64,000 nucleotides of DNA, taken from contig CM019236.1 of the NCBI GenBank assembly GCA_009741485.1, positions 45,391,890-45,455,889 of the forward strand. The letters run 5' to 3'. Made by a program: the position numbers and the translations under genes. The stretch's first letter is position 1. Each line of letters begins with the position of its first letter. Source of the DNA: Malurus cyaneus samueli (Eukaryota > Chordata > Aves > Passeriformes > Maluridae). Shown here piece by piece: positions 31,640 to 43,600 of the stretch. The notes beneath the pieces are model-generated. The model saw only the letters and a list, made by a program, of their open reading frames with translations. It ran no database searches and was not told the origin of the DNA.

Positions 31640-32860
31640 GTGAGCCTTTTCTTAATATGAAAGATACTTCAGTCCTTTAATGATCTTTGTTGTCTTGCCC
31701 TGGACTCACTCCAGTATGTCCATGTCTTTCTTGTTCTGCGGCCCCAACACCGGATACAGCATTCCAGATGTGCTGAATGCAGAGCAAGGATCACTTTTCT
31801 TCATATGCTGGCAGCTGTCTTCCTATAGTGCAGCCCAGGATGCTGTTGACCTTTTTCATCATGAGGTCACATTGCTGGTAGCTTCTTGCTAACAAAGACT
31901 CCAAGGCCCTTCCTTGCCAAACTATTCTCCAGCTGCTCAGTCCCCAGAATGTACTAATTGGAATTATTGGCTGGAATTAATACTGGAATAATTCCAGCAT
32001 AAGACTTTGACTTTCCCACTGCTGAGCTTTATGAGATTGCTCTCTGCCCAGTTCTCCAGCCTATCAAGGTCCCTCTGAGTGACAGCACAATCCTTTGATG
32101 TAACAGTCACTCCTCCTGATTTTGTATAATATGTGAGCTTTCTGTAGCAGCATCCTGTTCCACCATCCAGGTCATTAATGAAGAACCTCAGCAGTACTGA
32201 CTCCACTGTCATTCCCTGAAGTACAATGCCAGTGAACCTGTTTCCAACATGATTTTGTGCCACATATCACAACCTCTGGATCTGGTTGTTGAGATAATTT
32301 CCAATCCACCTCAGTATCCATTATTTATCCCATACTTTGTCAGCTTGTCTTGTTAGAACATTATGAGAGACAGCATTAAAACCTTCTACAGCCACAGTAA
32401 AAAATGTGTCACTGCTCTCCATTCATGCAGCGAGCAAGGTAACACACTGCAGAAAGTCATCAAGTTGCTTAAGCATGACTTCCCCTTTCATAAGTGCATG
32501 GTGGCTACTTCTGATGATTTTTTGTCCTCCCTGAGATTGTAGATAATATCCAGGATTAGTTGCTCCATCATTTTCCCAGAGGTTCACCTGAAGTTGGTTG
32601 GCCTGTTGCTCTGCTGATGCTGGTTTTTGATTTCGTGGAAGATAGGTGTGACACTTGCTCTCTTCCAGTCTTGAGGAACATTCCCAATTGCTATGGCCTT
32701 TCAGAGATTATCAAGGGCAGACTCCCAAAGACATAAGTCAGCTTTCTCATCGGTGGAGTATGTAAGGCCTATTTGTTTATGTGCTCCTTAAACTGCTCCT
32801 TCAACCCAGAGCAAGTCCTCTTTGCTCCAGACAATTTTTTTGGTCTAGTTTATTTCTCTG
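31640..32860 (-). repeat. CR1 LINE copy with remnant reverse transcriptase (ORF2)
   Basis: A longer CR1 copy of about 1.2 kb in minus orientation. The minus-strand frame at 31964-32263 contains FINDLDGGT and, further on, QRDLDRLENWAESNL, the C-terminal part of the CR1 reverse transcriptase. The region matching the catalytic [YF]ADD box reads LTYYTKSGG, so the active-site aspartates are lost. The 3' portion (31680-31960) shows CACTCCAGTATGTCCATGTC and CAGGATGCTGTTGACCTTTT. The element is dead. End coordinates are approximate. Confidence 0.9.
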
Positions 32861-35800
32861 TTGCAAAGCCCTGCAATTCTTGAAGGTTAGGATTATTTTG
32901 TTGCAACAGACCTCTGATTTAAGTGCTTACAAATTTGATGTAGAGATAGGGTGTCTTTCTGATAGTTGAAACGGTAGTATGTGGCTCCCCATGGATCATT
33001 ACTTCCTCAGAAACACAAGAAAAACTAGAACTAGGTTTTTCATGCTTTACCATTTGTTTTCTAAAGAGTATCTGCTCTGCTAAAAGGAATCAGAGGAAAT
33101 GTACAGGTGAAAAAAACTCTTATAGCATGTTGTTTTCCCATAAAGATTGTCAAGTCAACATTTTTGTGGTATTATTAGAGGTGTATGATATAACAATGGC
33201 AAATGTGCTTGAAGTGTCCTTTTTAGTTCTCGGTACAAAATTCATCAATTATCAAAAAGTAAAAGCACTACATAGGGACAGAGGAAAATATTATCTTTTT
33301 GCAGATATTTCTAGAACACATTTGCCAGCCAGGTCATTGATTCCTGTTTTCAGGATAAAGGCTTATTACCAAGAAGAAAAGAAATGTTACCATGTAGAAC
33401 TGATGAAGTCTGCAAGAAGCCTCAGATTCCTGGCTTATTAAATTTGTTTAATCGACTATTGTCTGGCATCCATGCCAAGAAAGAAGATGGTTGATGTCAT
33501 TGTAAGGCCACTCAATTATCTTTGAAATGCCATTTGGGAGAGCACCTTAAGCCTGAAGATGGGCAATTGCCATTCATATCTTCAAGAACAAGGTCACAGA
33601 GAAACGTTTTGAATTCGTCACTAGTGAAGGATTAAACAGAATCTCTGATTCCACAAAGCAGTGACATGTATGTTTGACTTCACAGTTTCTTCTGGTTGTA
33701 GAATGTGCTGCATATCAAGTTCTTACGTCCAAAAGAAGACTTGTCAGCCTGCGTGACAGAACTGATCTGAGAGAAAAGCTTTTCAGAGATGATAACTTCC
33801 TAGCAGATCTGACCAAACTGATTGCAACTGTGTAGGTAATAAGTATCTTTATGATATTCTATAATCTCACCCTCATCTTCTCTGACATAACTAAAGGGAC
33901 CTATCTAATTTACAAAAGAAATTGTTAATTCCCCCAACACCATCGGAAGTATTCAGTGAAAAATTTTGCTTCAGTAGTATATTTGAAAATGTATTCAGTA
34001 AATGAGTTTCCATCAGGTTTTCTGGACAATCTCTATTATATCTTTGGATTCCTGAGGCTACTTGACAATACATTGTCTTAGTCTTTCAGTATCACTTTCT
34101 GAATGTGGAACTTCGGCAACGCCTGAGGTAGTAAAACTAATTGAAATATTAGCAAATAATCTACCACTCCTTTCACGCATTGAAGTCCTGTTGGCTTCCT
34201 TTGAGACAATAAAGCAGTGGCCTTTCTGGATTTGATTTACACACACAAATGTATTCCATAAGGTGCAGAATGAGTATTTCATCTTGCCCAAACCCAACAG
34301 GTGACCCATGACCCAACAAATCATGAAAAGTTGAGAAGAATCTGACTGCATAGAAACAACTCACGCAAGGAAGCATAAATAAAAGTATCTCTTTTATTCT
34401 ATTCGCACTGTAAACTGCTTTTCAGAGTGTGATTTTTTTTTAATGGTTTAATTGAACCTGAAAAAAATGACAGCCACTTGAAATACGGGGATTGTTGGAG
34501 CAATCACAACAATTACTGCTTACTATTGCAAGGTAAGGAAAACAAAAAGGCTCTGGTAGAAGGGAAAAGCCATTCTTTACTGACCTGAATTTTTCTTTTT
34601 ACCTTTTTAATTAATTGCCATTTATAGAAGATCCTTGAAAGGCAGTTTGACAATATGGAAAACTGGGTAGTCAAGAGCTTTTGAATGATCTGCAACAGGT
34701 TTATGATTGGATTCAATTCTGAAAGCGAGGTATTGCACTGGTTTCCCTGATACTTCCCTAAGTGTCAAAGTAGACTACCTTCTGAACACACAGGAAGTAC
34801 CCTTGTGCATCAGCTGTCTTGTCACAATATAAATTAACTTGACTTTTTCTTCCTTGGTGATCAAGGCAGTAGCATCCATGTGAATGCTCATTTTTCCAGT
34901 CAGAGTTCAGTTTTCTTTCTAATACTTGCAAATGTTAGAGACCTATATCCTTGCATCAGCACACCTAGACTCTAATCTGTTGGAGGAAAGCAACCGGATC
35001 CAGATTCAAGATGTGCCTCTTACAATGGGAATTTGTGATTAGCAAGTGCAAACCAGCTGCAGCTGGGTTTGGTTATGACCTCAGCCCACAGATTGTAGTG
35101 ATGAGCAGGTCAGTGATGGGCCATGTCAGCTAGGCAGGCCAGGAGACTGAGATGTAGACTGGCACTCCTACAGCACCACTGAGGCAGGACTGACAGCCTT
35201 GAGCTAAGCTGACAAACAAACCTTCTGTTTATTCTCACTGTTTTGTGAGTCACGCGCTTCTGCATCACACACTTTTCAACTGTTCCTCTGACAACAGATG
35301 TATTATTTCTGTCCTATGGCTCTCCTCTGTGCCTTTTACAATAATGTGGAAGCTTCTTAAAGTAATAATTTAATTTACACACCTCTCAGAAAAGTGATAG
35401 AATATATTCTTCTCCCTTTCTGCCCTCAATGTACTTGTGTACTCTCCTCCCTCCTCTGCCCCTACAGAATAGAACTGAACTATAACCAGATTAGAGTGGA
35501 CAGTGTCTATTAATTCCAAATACCAATTCAGTGATGCCACAGATCAGGTATTTTATATTAATATAAATGTGCTAGTTCAGCACATTTCTCCTATGGATTT
35601 GTGGTTGCAAGAATTCAACAGATCTGTAAACTAAACAATAATACCTTGAACAAGCCAGCTGTAAGAATTCAGTTTGTCAATTAGATGTGAAAAGCTTGAT
35701 TTAGTGATTAGCCCAGGATCATCAAGTAACTTGGTGGCAAAAAGAGTGAATCAGAACTGTCTGATTTAGGAACCAGCTTTCTCTTCCCTAAAGCTTTGGT

Positions 35801-37760
35801 CAGTTTCTTTCTGATGTCTTCCAAAACATGGGATACACAGACTAGGACAGTCAGCTCCACTATATTTGGTACGGGGACAAGATTGCTCCTTAGGGGGATA
35901 TTATACTGACTGCTCACCAAATATGCTAAAAGAGGCAAAAATGATGACTGAAAAATCCTAAGACTAGCAGCCCTTATCATTTGACGAGTTCCTAGCCCTA
36001 AATATATTCTTTGTGACATAACCCTAATTATATGCATTGTCAAGTCAGAAAGCAGTACATCCCAGTGATATACACAGGGTTGGAACATAGAGATCTCTGT
36101 TCCTTCAGCTCAGGAAATAACACAGGAGAGAAGGAGAGAACACAGTTGTGCAAAAGGAGGGAGAAAATATATTGATGGTAGGTCTCTAGTTAAAGTCTAG
36201 ATCTTCATTAATTTCAAATATGTTCTAATGGATGATAGCCTTTTACTTGTGATTTTCAGGAAAAAAAGATCATGTTTAATGTCATCTACCTTTTTCTCAT
36301 GCAGACCCCTTATTTGTAGCCCCATTTGTCTCATATTATTCACAGCACTAGGGAAAGACTCTTTGAGTTTCATTACTCAGTCCCCTCAGCAGCTATTTCC
36401 AGCAGCATTTCTCATGAAACCAGTATCCTTCAAGTTTCTGTCCCCCAACTGTCAGTCCAGCTTCTTACATTTCTCAGCTTTTGGGCTTCACACCATTCTG
36501 AGCAACCCACTGGCCCAGTCTCAGCCAGTGCCACTGTATTGTGTCATTATTCCCTAGTTTCTCCTCATGTCTTTTCCCTCCTGAATCCCTTTCTACCTCC
36601 GTAACCCTTAATCATTGGTCGTCAGTAACAGTTGTCTCATTCGCATTATCACAGCTACTCCTCCCAAATATTGTATGTAATCTCAGTATCTCACTTCTTT
36701 TTGTGGAGGTCATTTAAACAGTCACTTAAACTCTACTAGATCTGGTGAAAGGAGAAATCAATCCATTACTGAACTGTGAGCACATCTGGATTCATTCACA
36801 ATACATAGGCTTGTTCTCAAAGTTGCACAACAAAGATGGTCAGAGCAAAAAGGAAATACGCTGCTCATCGTAGCTTGTCAGAACCTGTGTGGAAACTGAA
36901 ATTCAGATGCTGGGCTGAAATAAAGAAGATCTGCAGAAATCAAATTCTTGGTGTCACGACAAGGCGATATACTGCCGGTCACTGTTGTGTGGATGGCCCA
37001 ATAAAAATGATACTGGCATTGCTAGTAAGAAACCCACTGCTAGCATTGCAAGGCCACAAAAACTGGTGCTGTTAGGTTTGTTATTAGCTTGAGTGAATTT
37101 ACTCAGTGCAAACTGAAGCTGAGTTATCAGGTGTCTTTTGTTAAGATGTGGTCTTTAAGTGTGGGATAATACCAGAGACCTTGAAAATATGTGCACAGGC
37201 TGAAAACAGAGGCCATGAGACTGTAAACATCTCACTAGTGGTCAGCTTCTGGTTTTTGTTTTTGAGAAATTGTAATCTTAAGAGGTGAGAACAGTGCTTT
37301 AGACGTAACAAGGACAAGGAAGAAAAAACAGAATAAGACAAACAAATTATGTGGCCATGGGAAGCTAACATCCCCCAAAGTTGCAAAGGGTATAGTCCAA
37401 GGAAAGGAGATGAGAGAATTCAAATTCACTGACAAACTCAGGCACTTTTGACATGTAGTAGATCTTCATATTTGAAAAGAATTGCTGCCGGCAAATGGTT
37501 CTCATCACTGGATCATCATGGAATTTTCTTCCTACGAACTATGTTAAAGCTGCAAGCACATTACCTGCTTCAAAGACCAAGGCTCTTCCAATGTTTTTTA
37601 TCATGCCAGTCAAGTTTTAGGGCTGTGTAGAAGTCTGTGTCTGAGTGCATAAATTACATACACTTGTTGTCTCAGGCTCTGTGATTCTTGAATAAAGCAT
37701 TACTGGATATAATTTTAGTTTGCCTAGTATGGTAACTATCACTGTGACAACCACCACACT
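32861..37760. other. Gene-poor region, intergenic or CLTA intron 1
   Basis: No exon recognised on either strand. The longest frames (33127-33441 plus; 35708-36088 minus, 126 codons) have no recognisable family, splice context or composition that would support a gene. Confidence 0.5.
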
Positions 37761-37764
37761 AAGT

Positions 37765-37842
37765 AGCCTTGAAATGGTCAAGCAATTGCCCTAAACAATC
37801 ATTGCAGGCCCCTTCCAGCTAGGAGTACTCTATTGTATTCTG
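37765..37842 (+). repeat. Short CR1-like 3' remnant
   Basis: Contains GAAATGGTCAAGCAATTGCC and GGCCCCTTCCAGCTAGGAGT, then a TCTATTGTATTCTGC tail similar to the CR1 end in plus orientation. Strongly diverged. Confidence 0.5.
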
Positions 37843-37966
37843 CTTCTCATTATTGTGTGTAAATACATCCATTAAATCCTCAAGTGTGAGTTGGCTCTCC
37901 CACTGAAATAAAAGACAAACCTACAACAGAACCAAAGGTTTAGATACCACACAGGAACACGAGTTC

Positions 37967-38012
37967 ATAGAACACAATTGGTTGGAACTGGTCTGGCCAG
38001 GCCTTCATTAGT
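37967..38012 (-). repeat. Short CR1-like 3' remnant, reverse orientation
   Basis: GAGTTCATAGAACACAATTG, then GTTGGAACTGGTCTGGCCAG, resembles the reverse complement of the CR1 3' terminus (ATAGAAT...GGTTGGAA). Confidence 0.45.
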
Positions 38013-39884
38013 AAGTGATAGGTAATGTGAAACTGCCTGGATTGGAATAGTTCACAGTTTCTGTACTATTTTTTTTCTTACTTTTGTGCTTTATATTAGA
38101 TGCATATATTTAACTGTATATCCTGTTACTTCCAGTCCTACTGCTTTAGTACTAGATAATGAAAAGCACAGGTGCTCAATCATCCGTCATTTTTAGACCT
38201 TAATATGCAAAATGTTATTCTGTTATTGCAAAGTTATGCCAGAACCTAATTATTTGTGTTCTGGAGGCATTTTTTTTCCTGCTTCTTTTATTGAACAAGG
38301 AACTTGCCCCAGGAAAGAAGGGTGTGTCCATTCTGTGGAGCTGGTGGTAAACATTTGTGCAGGAAGAACCTGGAGCACAAAAGCAATTGCAAGGAACAAG
38401 CAGAGCTTAAAGTTATGTTGCTTAGTTGGAGAAATGTCTCTTAGGGTAGGCAGTATATTAGGGTCCAAACTAAAACTCATTGAGATGTAGCACATTAGAG
38501 GCTTGCCTCAAATATTACAGTTAAGAATCACTTAATGAGCTGTTATTTCAATCAGTGAGCTTTTGGGGTAAACTTCATTATAATAATTCTCAGTATTAAA
38601 GTTTCATTCACAAATTGTTTTGCATAGCCAATATTGAGTGAAAGGTGTTTTAATAAATTATTAGCTAATTTTTCATATCGTAAAGTTCAACAGACTACAG
38701 TATGGCTTTTAACCCTATGTAATTCCTGAAATTATATTGTTATAATCCATACAGGATATATTAGTAATGCCTGCAGTATAGTTTTAACTATAAAAAATAA
38801 AAAACTATAGTTTTATAGGTTTTTATTTTTTTCTCTGGAAATTTTTCACAAAAACATGAAGTATGTATTACCCATTGCATAAATGCAACCATTTTTGTAT
38901 GGGCTGTATTTTACTCAGATCTCTTTCTATAACAGTAATTAGCTCCCCTAAAAAAAGTTATGCCTGCATTTGTAGCCACGTGTGACTGTGATCAACGTAA
39001 TTGACCAGTAGAAATGACTAGTATGGATTCTGTTGTCAGGAAACTTTCTTGTCTATGAGACAGTCTCAGACAACTGAACTGTTTCTAGAGAACTGGTCTG
39101 CTACATACAAACATTTTATATGGTCTGTAATTCTTAGTCACACAAAAGAGAAGAAGTTATAATGTGTCCTCACTATAATTTACAAAATTCATTCCTTTGT
39201 AAAACATAGCATCCTTTTTGAGTGTCACTTCTGCACTGATATATCACACTATGTTGCTCACCAAGGCCATCTCTGATTTGAAATTGAGGCAATTTCTTAG
39301 GCTATCTCTCACGTAGTATTATATACCTTAGAGTCTGCTAGTTGTGTTCAACCAGTGACTGCAGTCTATCAGAAGGGTGCAGTTTTCCTTAGTGAACAGA
39401 AAAAAACAATAACTGTGCAGTAACTGCAGTATGTGATGCTAACATTGTGTGTTGATGAGGCCTTGAGGCTCAGCTCTGCTTCATATTCCTCAGCAAAACA
39501 AAACAACCAACCAGATGAAACAAGCAAACAAACAAATAAAACACCAGACATGTACCATAAAATTGTAACAACTGAAATTACTGATTTTCAGTTCCATTAA
39601 AAACCTCACAGACAGGCCCAGAATGTCACAAATGTCTGCATGTCTGTCAGAGGACGATTTGGGAGTAAGATACTCTCAGAAGTGGCCTTAGACACTGCTG
39701 CACATATTATCATTTATTTTCACGGATCACTGAGAACTTTGTCTGAACCAAGTGTCTACAATTCCCTAGAAAGAGGGTGTGCAGTGAGAGGACAAGAAAA
39801 ACGACCGTTAAGCTGATACAGAGAAATTCAGATTACTTATTACGAGAAAAAGAAAATTATCACTGTCACGGTAGTCATGCATCG
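38013..39884. other. AT-rich region upstream of the NANS CpG island
   Basis: No exon seen. It includes A/T-rich tracts at about 38780-38830 and a short (AAAC)n-like run at about 39525-39542. Short frames only. Confidence 0.5.
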
Positions 39885-39955
39885 GAAAAGGTTGCTCAGG
39901 GAGGTGGTGGAGTCACCATACCTGGAAGTTTTTAAGGAACAGCTGCATCTAGCGC
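39885..39955 (+). repeat. CR1 LINE remnant
   Basis: GGTTGCTCAGGGAGGTGGTG, then GAGTCACCATACCTGGAAG and TTTTTAAGGAACAGCTG, is the typical CR1 segment in plus orientation. It is truncated just before the CpG island. Confidence 0.85.
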
Positions 39956-40061
39956 ATAATATATATCTGTACCACTGCATATTAAGGGTCTCTTAGGTGG
40001 GGCACCCAGCTGATACGCGTTTCCCCGGTAACCGCGACCGCTCCGCGACAGCCGCAGAACG

Positions 40062-40346
40062 CGACACGGTGAGGGCGGGACGCGCAGGGTCGGGACACGC
40101 TGGGACAAGGACGCATTGAGGGACAGACGCTTTCTGGGAGCGACGGCAGGGAGAGACGCTTTGTGGGAGGGACGACACGGGGAGCGACGCGCTGAGGGCG
40201 GAGGCGGCGAGGGCGACGGACACAGGGAGGGACGCGCTGAGACGGGACGGGCGGAGGGAGGACGGACACGGAGGGACGCGCTGAGGGCGAGGGGCTGAGG
40301 CGGGACGGGCAGGAGAAGGGACGCGCGAGGGCGGGACGGGCGGGGA
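40062..40346 (+). repeat. G-rich minisatellite in the CpG island
   Basis: Irregular tandem repetition of a unit close to GGGACGCGCTGAGGGCG with spacers such as GGACGGACACGGA; GACGCGCTGAG alone recurs at least three times. The high CpG repeat keeps the minus strand free of stops over about 250 codons in three frames, but the predicted Arg/Ser/Pro-rich peptides look like repeat translations, not proteins. Confidence 0.8.
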
Positions 40347-40521
40347 GCTGGACGGCAGCCGCGGCGCCCCGCCGGCCGCCCCTCCGCCCGAGAGGTGGCC
40401 AATGGGGAGGGAGTCCGCGCCCGCCGGCGGCGCTGATTGGCTGCGGCTGAGAGGAGGTGCGGCGGGGCCGGCGGACGGCGGCGCAGTTGTGGGTGCACGG
40501 TTCGGCTGCCGCCATCTCGCC

Positions 40522-40653
40522 ATGGCTCGGGAATTTGAGCTGTGCCCTGGGCGCCGCATCGGCGGCGACCAGCCCTGCTTCATTATCGCCGAGATCGGGC
40601 AGAACCACCAGGGCGACCTGGACATCGCCAAGCGCATGATTCGCATGGCGAAG
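40522..40653 (+). CDS. NANS: NANS exon 1
   Basis: 132 nt from ATG to AAG, followed by a weak donor GTGCGG. It encodes MAREFELCPGRRIGGDQPC, continues through FIIAEIGQNHQGDLDIAKRM and ends IRMAK. The start was chosen by the Kozak context and the conserved ELCPGR spacing. Confidence 0.96.
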
Positions 40654-43600
40654 GTGCGGTCGGAGCTCCCAGAGGGGGAGGCGGGTGAGCGGGAGCGCCG
40701 GGGCGCGGCCAGGGAACGCGCGGAAAGGTTTGTTACTAACGCGAAGTGTCTGCAGGGAGCCCCTTTCATTTTTCAGTTTGATGAAGGATCTGGAGCGCTT
40801 GTGCTATGAGGAGCGGCTGAGGGGTCTAGGATTGTTTAGCCTGGAGAAAATGAGGCTCACGAGGGAACCTTGCCACTCTACTCTTCCCTGAGAGGAAGCT
40901 GTATCCAGGTGGGGGTCGGCCTCTTCTCACAGGCAGCCAGTGACAGGATGAGAGACACGGCCCCCAGGCGTGCCGAGAGAGCTAAGGCAGGACATCAGGA
41001 AGAATTTCTTCACAGAAAGAGTGAACATCAAAATGGGCTTCCTAGGGAGGTGGTGGAGTGGCCGTCCCTGGAGGTATTTGAGGAAGGACTGGACGTGGCA
41101 CTTGGTCACCTCAAGGACTCGGTGATATCAGAAGTTTTTTCCGTCCTAATTGATTCTGTGATCTTGTGTCACGGCCTCAGCCCCACAGCTGTAGTATGAG
41201 CTCATGGGGAATTTGGGAAGTATCAGGCAGCTGGTGAACCGTAATGAACCTGCAATTTGACTTGGTTTGACATTAGAACTTTCTTGCAGTTATGCTAGTA
41301 AGACAGCCAAGCTACTTTGAAATTCAATGTTATATCCAGAAAATAGCACATCATCACACCTCGAGGCATGATGTATGTTCTGGGGTCTAAGTGCAGACTG
41401 CTCTGCTGGGGGTATATCTTCATTGTTTGTGTGACCTGAAATGGATTATTATTCCTGGAGATGTTCAAGACGTGTCTAATTCTGGTGATGTGGTTTAGGG
41501 GTTAACTGTGGTGGTGCTATATAGTTGGACTGGATGATATTAGAAGTTTCTTCCAGCCTTGATGAATCTGTGAATTTCAGATTCATGCTCCTGGTTCTGC
41601 AGAACACTGTGTCCTGTTTTAATGTAAAATTATCCGTGACAGCTATTCTGGGAAGAACACTACAGAAGTCAACTCTGAATAGCAGCATGCATAGCAAGAG
41701 GCTAAATAGTTTTGTATGTTTAGTATAAATTCTTTCTAGACTGGTACTCTTCTAAGTGTATAGGCACTTTAAAGAGGCTTGCATGTGTAGGTCCGAAGTG
41801 ACTCTGGGTTAATTTCTGTGATTGCTAGGATGATCATGTGAAAACTCCCCCAGCAGATGACCACATTGGTTACTGACTCCTTGCATTCAGACTTAGGATG
41901 AGTTTCACTTGAATTTCCACTCAGTGTGCACCAGTTTGTTTTGCAGGACTGCGGAGCAGATTGTGCTAAGTTCCAGAAGAGTGAACTGGAGTACAAATTC
42001 AACAAGAAAGCCTTAGAAAGGCCCTACACCTCTAAACACTCCTGGGGAAAGACCTATGGGGAGCACAAGCGCCACCTGGAGTTCAGTCATGACCAATATA
42101 GAGAGCTAAAGAAGTATGCGGAGGAGATTGGTATTTTCTTCACAGCTTCTGGCATGGATGAGGTATGTAAGCCATATTGGAATGACAAGGGGGTTCTGGC
42201 TGTTGTATCTGTTGGGTATTACTTAGGCGTGATTGTTCTTACATAAAAAGAATATATGGACAATGAGTTTCTAACTGAGAGACGTGGAGTAATTTGCCAG
42301 TTCACCTGTGTCTCTACAATGGTTGAGTAGATGGCTGACTGTTTTGGAAGACATGCCATGTGTGCTGAGATACTTTTACGCAGTAAATAATGTTAGAGAC
42401 AAGGCTGCAGTTTGACCTTCATAAACAACGGAGGCTTTGAGAGTCTACATCAAGATGGCAATCAGACTGCGCTTTGGTGTTGTCTGGCATGTTGGTTTCA
42501 AGGATATCAAACTTCCTTCTGTATTTAAACCGAATTCCTTTCTTGATCTTTTATTTCCCTCTTTTTTCCCTCCCTCCTTGTTGTTTACTGGACCCTTGTG
42601 GTGTTTCTAAGCAGCAGAAATGTTTATTCCCCCAATTTATTTTACTATTCTCATGGAGAGGCTTAGCCCTTGCCTTCTTATCTCTGAATCATTTACTGAG
42701 TTTTGTCAGTGGACACTTGAAGAGTCAGTCACCAGCTTCTCAACGCCAGCAAACTCATCTGCTGCTGTCCCCACTTAAGATGTGTACTTGTAACTGTTGC
42801 ATGTAGCCTACCTGGGAACGGTGGTAGTGGCAATACTTAACAAATGCACCACACAAATGTGCAAGCTGGAAAGGTCAGGTAACACTTGAACTGATTGTTT
42901 CACTTTTCTTTGTGGCCTAGAACATACAGGGAACCAAACTAAAAGAGACCCTACCAGAAGTAAGCTAGCCACTCTTGCATATGGCCACCACTGCAACATC
43001 CCTGGCATTCTGCAAGTGGCCACATCCAGGATGGGACAAGGATGTGATTTACTTAAGGTGGTCTATTCAGTGTCCCACTCTTGCATTCAGAGAGAATTCC
43101 TGATATATCAGTGTTACTCTTCTTACAGTGTTTTCTCCCGCTTCATCTGATGATAGACAGAAATATGTTTTGTGTATGTGGCAATAGCTCAGTGCCATGG
43201 ATTCAAAAATAGATCTGTGGAGAGAGAGTGTGGTGATGTTTCTTCTATTGCTAACTTCGTGTCTAGAAGACCTGTTGAACAACACGTACGCGTTTGAGAA
43301 AGGAGTAAATTAACCCAGGAATCTTGGACTTCTGTATCTGGGATCTTAAAGACCCATGTGCTTTTGGGAAGAAAAAAACCACCCACATTCCTTCCCTCTT
43401 TGATCTTAAAACCTGTGGTATTCTAAAGGTTGTAGTGCAACACAGAACACCCTTCATAGGCAGCAGATAAGATCACTCTCTGCCACTGAGATCCCTCTTT
43501 TTTTTCTGCTGTGTTCTTTGGTATGTGGATTCATCAGCTAATTCACAGAACTGATACATGTTTATGCTTTCCTCTTTGAGTAGTAATTACATTGCATGGC

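Larger units (their letters stand above)
39990..40700. promoter_or_regulatory. CpG island / NANS promoter region
   Basis: Abrupt change from AT-rich sequence to very GC- and CpG-rich sequence that continues through NANS exon 1 and into intron 1. It holds two CCAAT boxes, one direct at 40399-40403 and one inverted (ATTGG) at 40436-40440, about 37 bp apart and 85-125 bp before the NANS start codon, as in NF-Y-driven TATA-less promoters. No TATA box is evident. The upstream half is a G-rich tandem repeat. Confidence 0.8.

Noticed and set aside
33127..33441. 104-codon plus-strand frame
   Set aside because: No recognisable motif, and chance frames of this length are expected in AT-rich DNA of this size.
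35708..36088. 126-codon minus-strand frame
   Set aside because: No family resemblance, ordinary intergenic composition, no supporting splice or promoter context. Possibly an ancient SINE-like tail nearby, but too weak to call.
39932..40769. Three overlapping minus-strand frames of 188-258 codons, Arg/Ser/Pro-rich
   Set aside because: They arise from the CpG minisatellite and the antisense of NANS exon 1. There is no conserved domain, and all three frames are open, which points to composition. I also checked them for the CLTA start (MAELDPFG) and did not find it.
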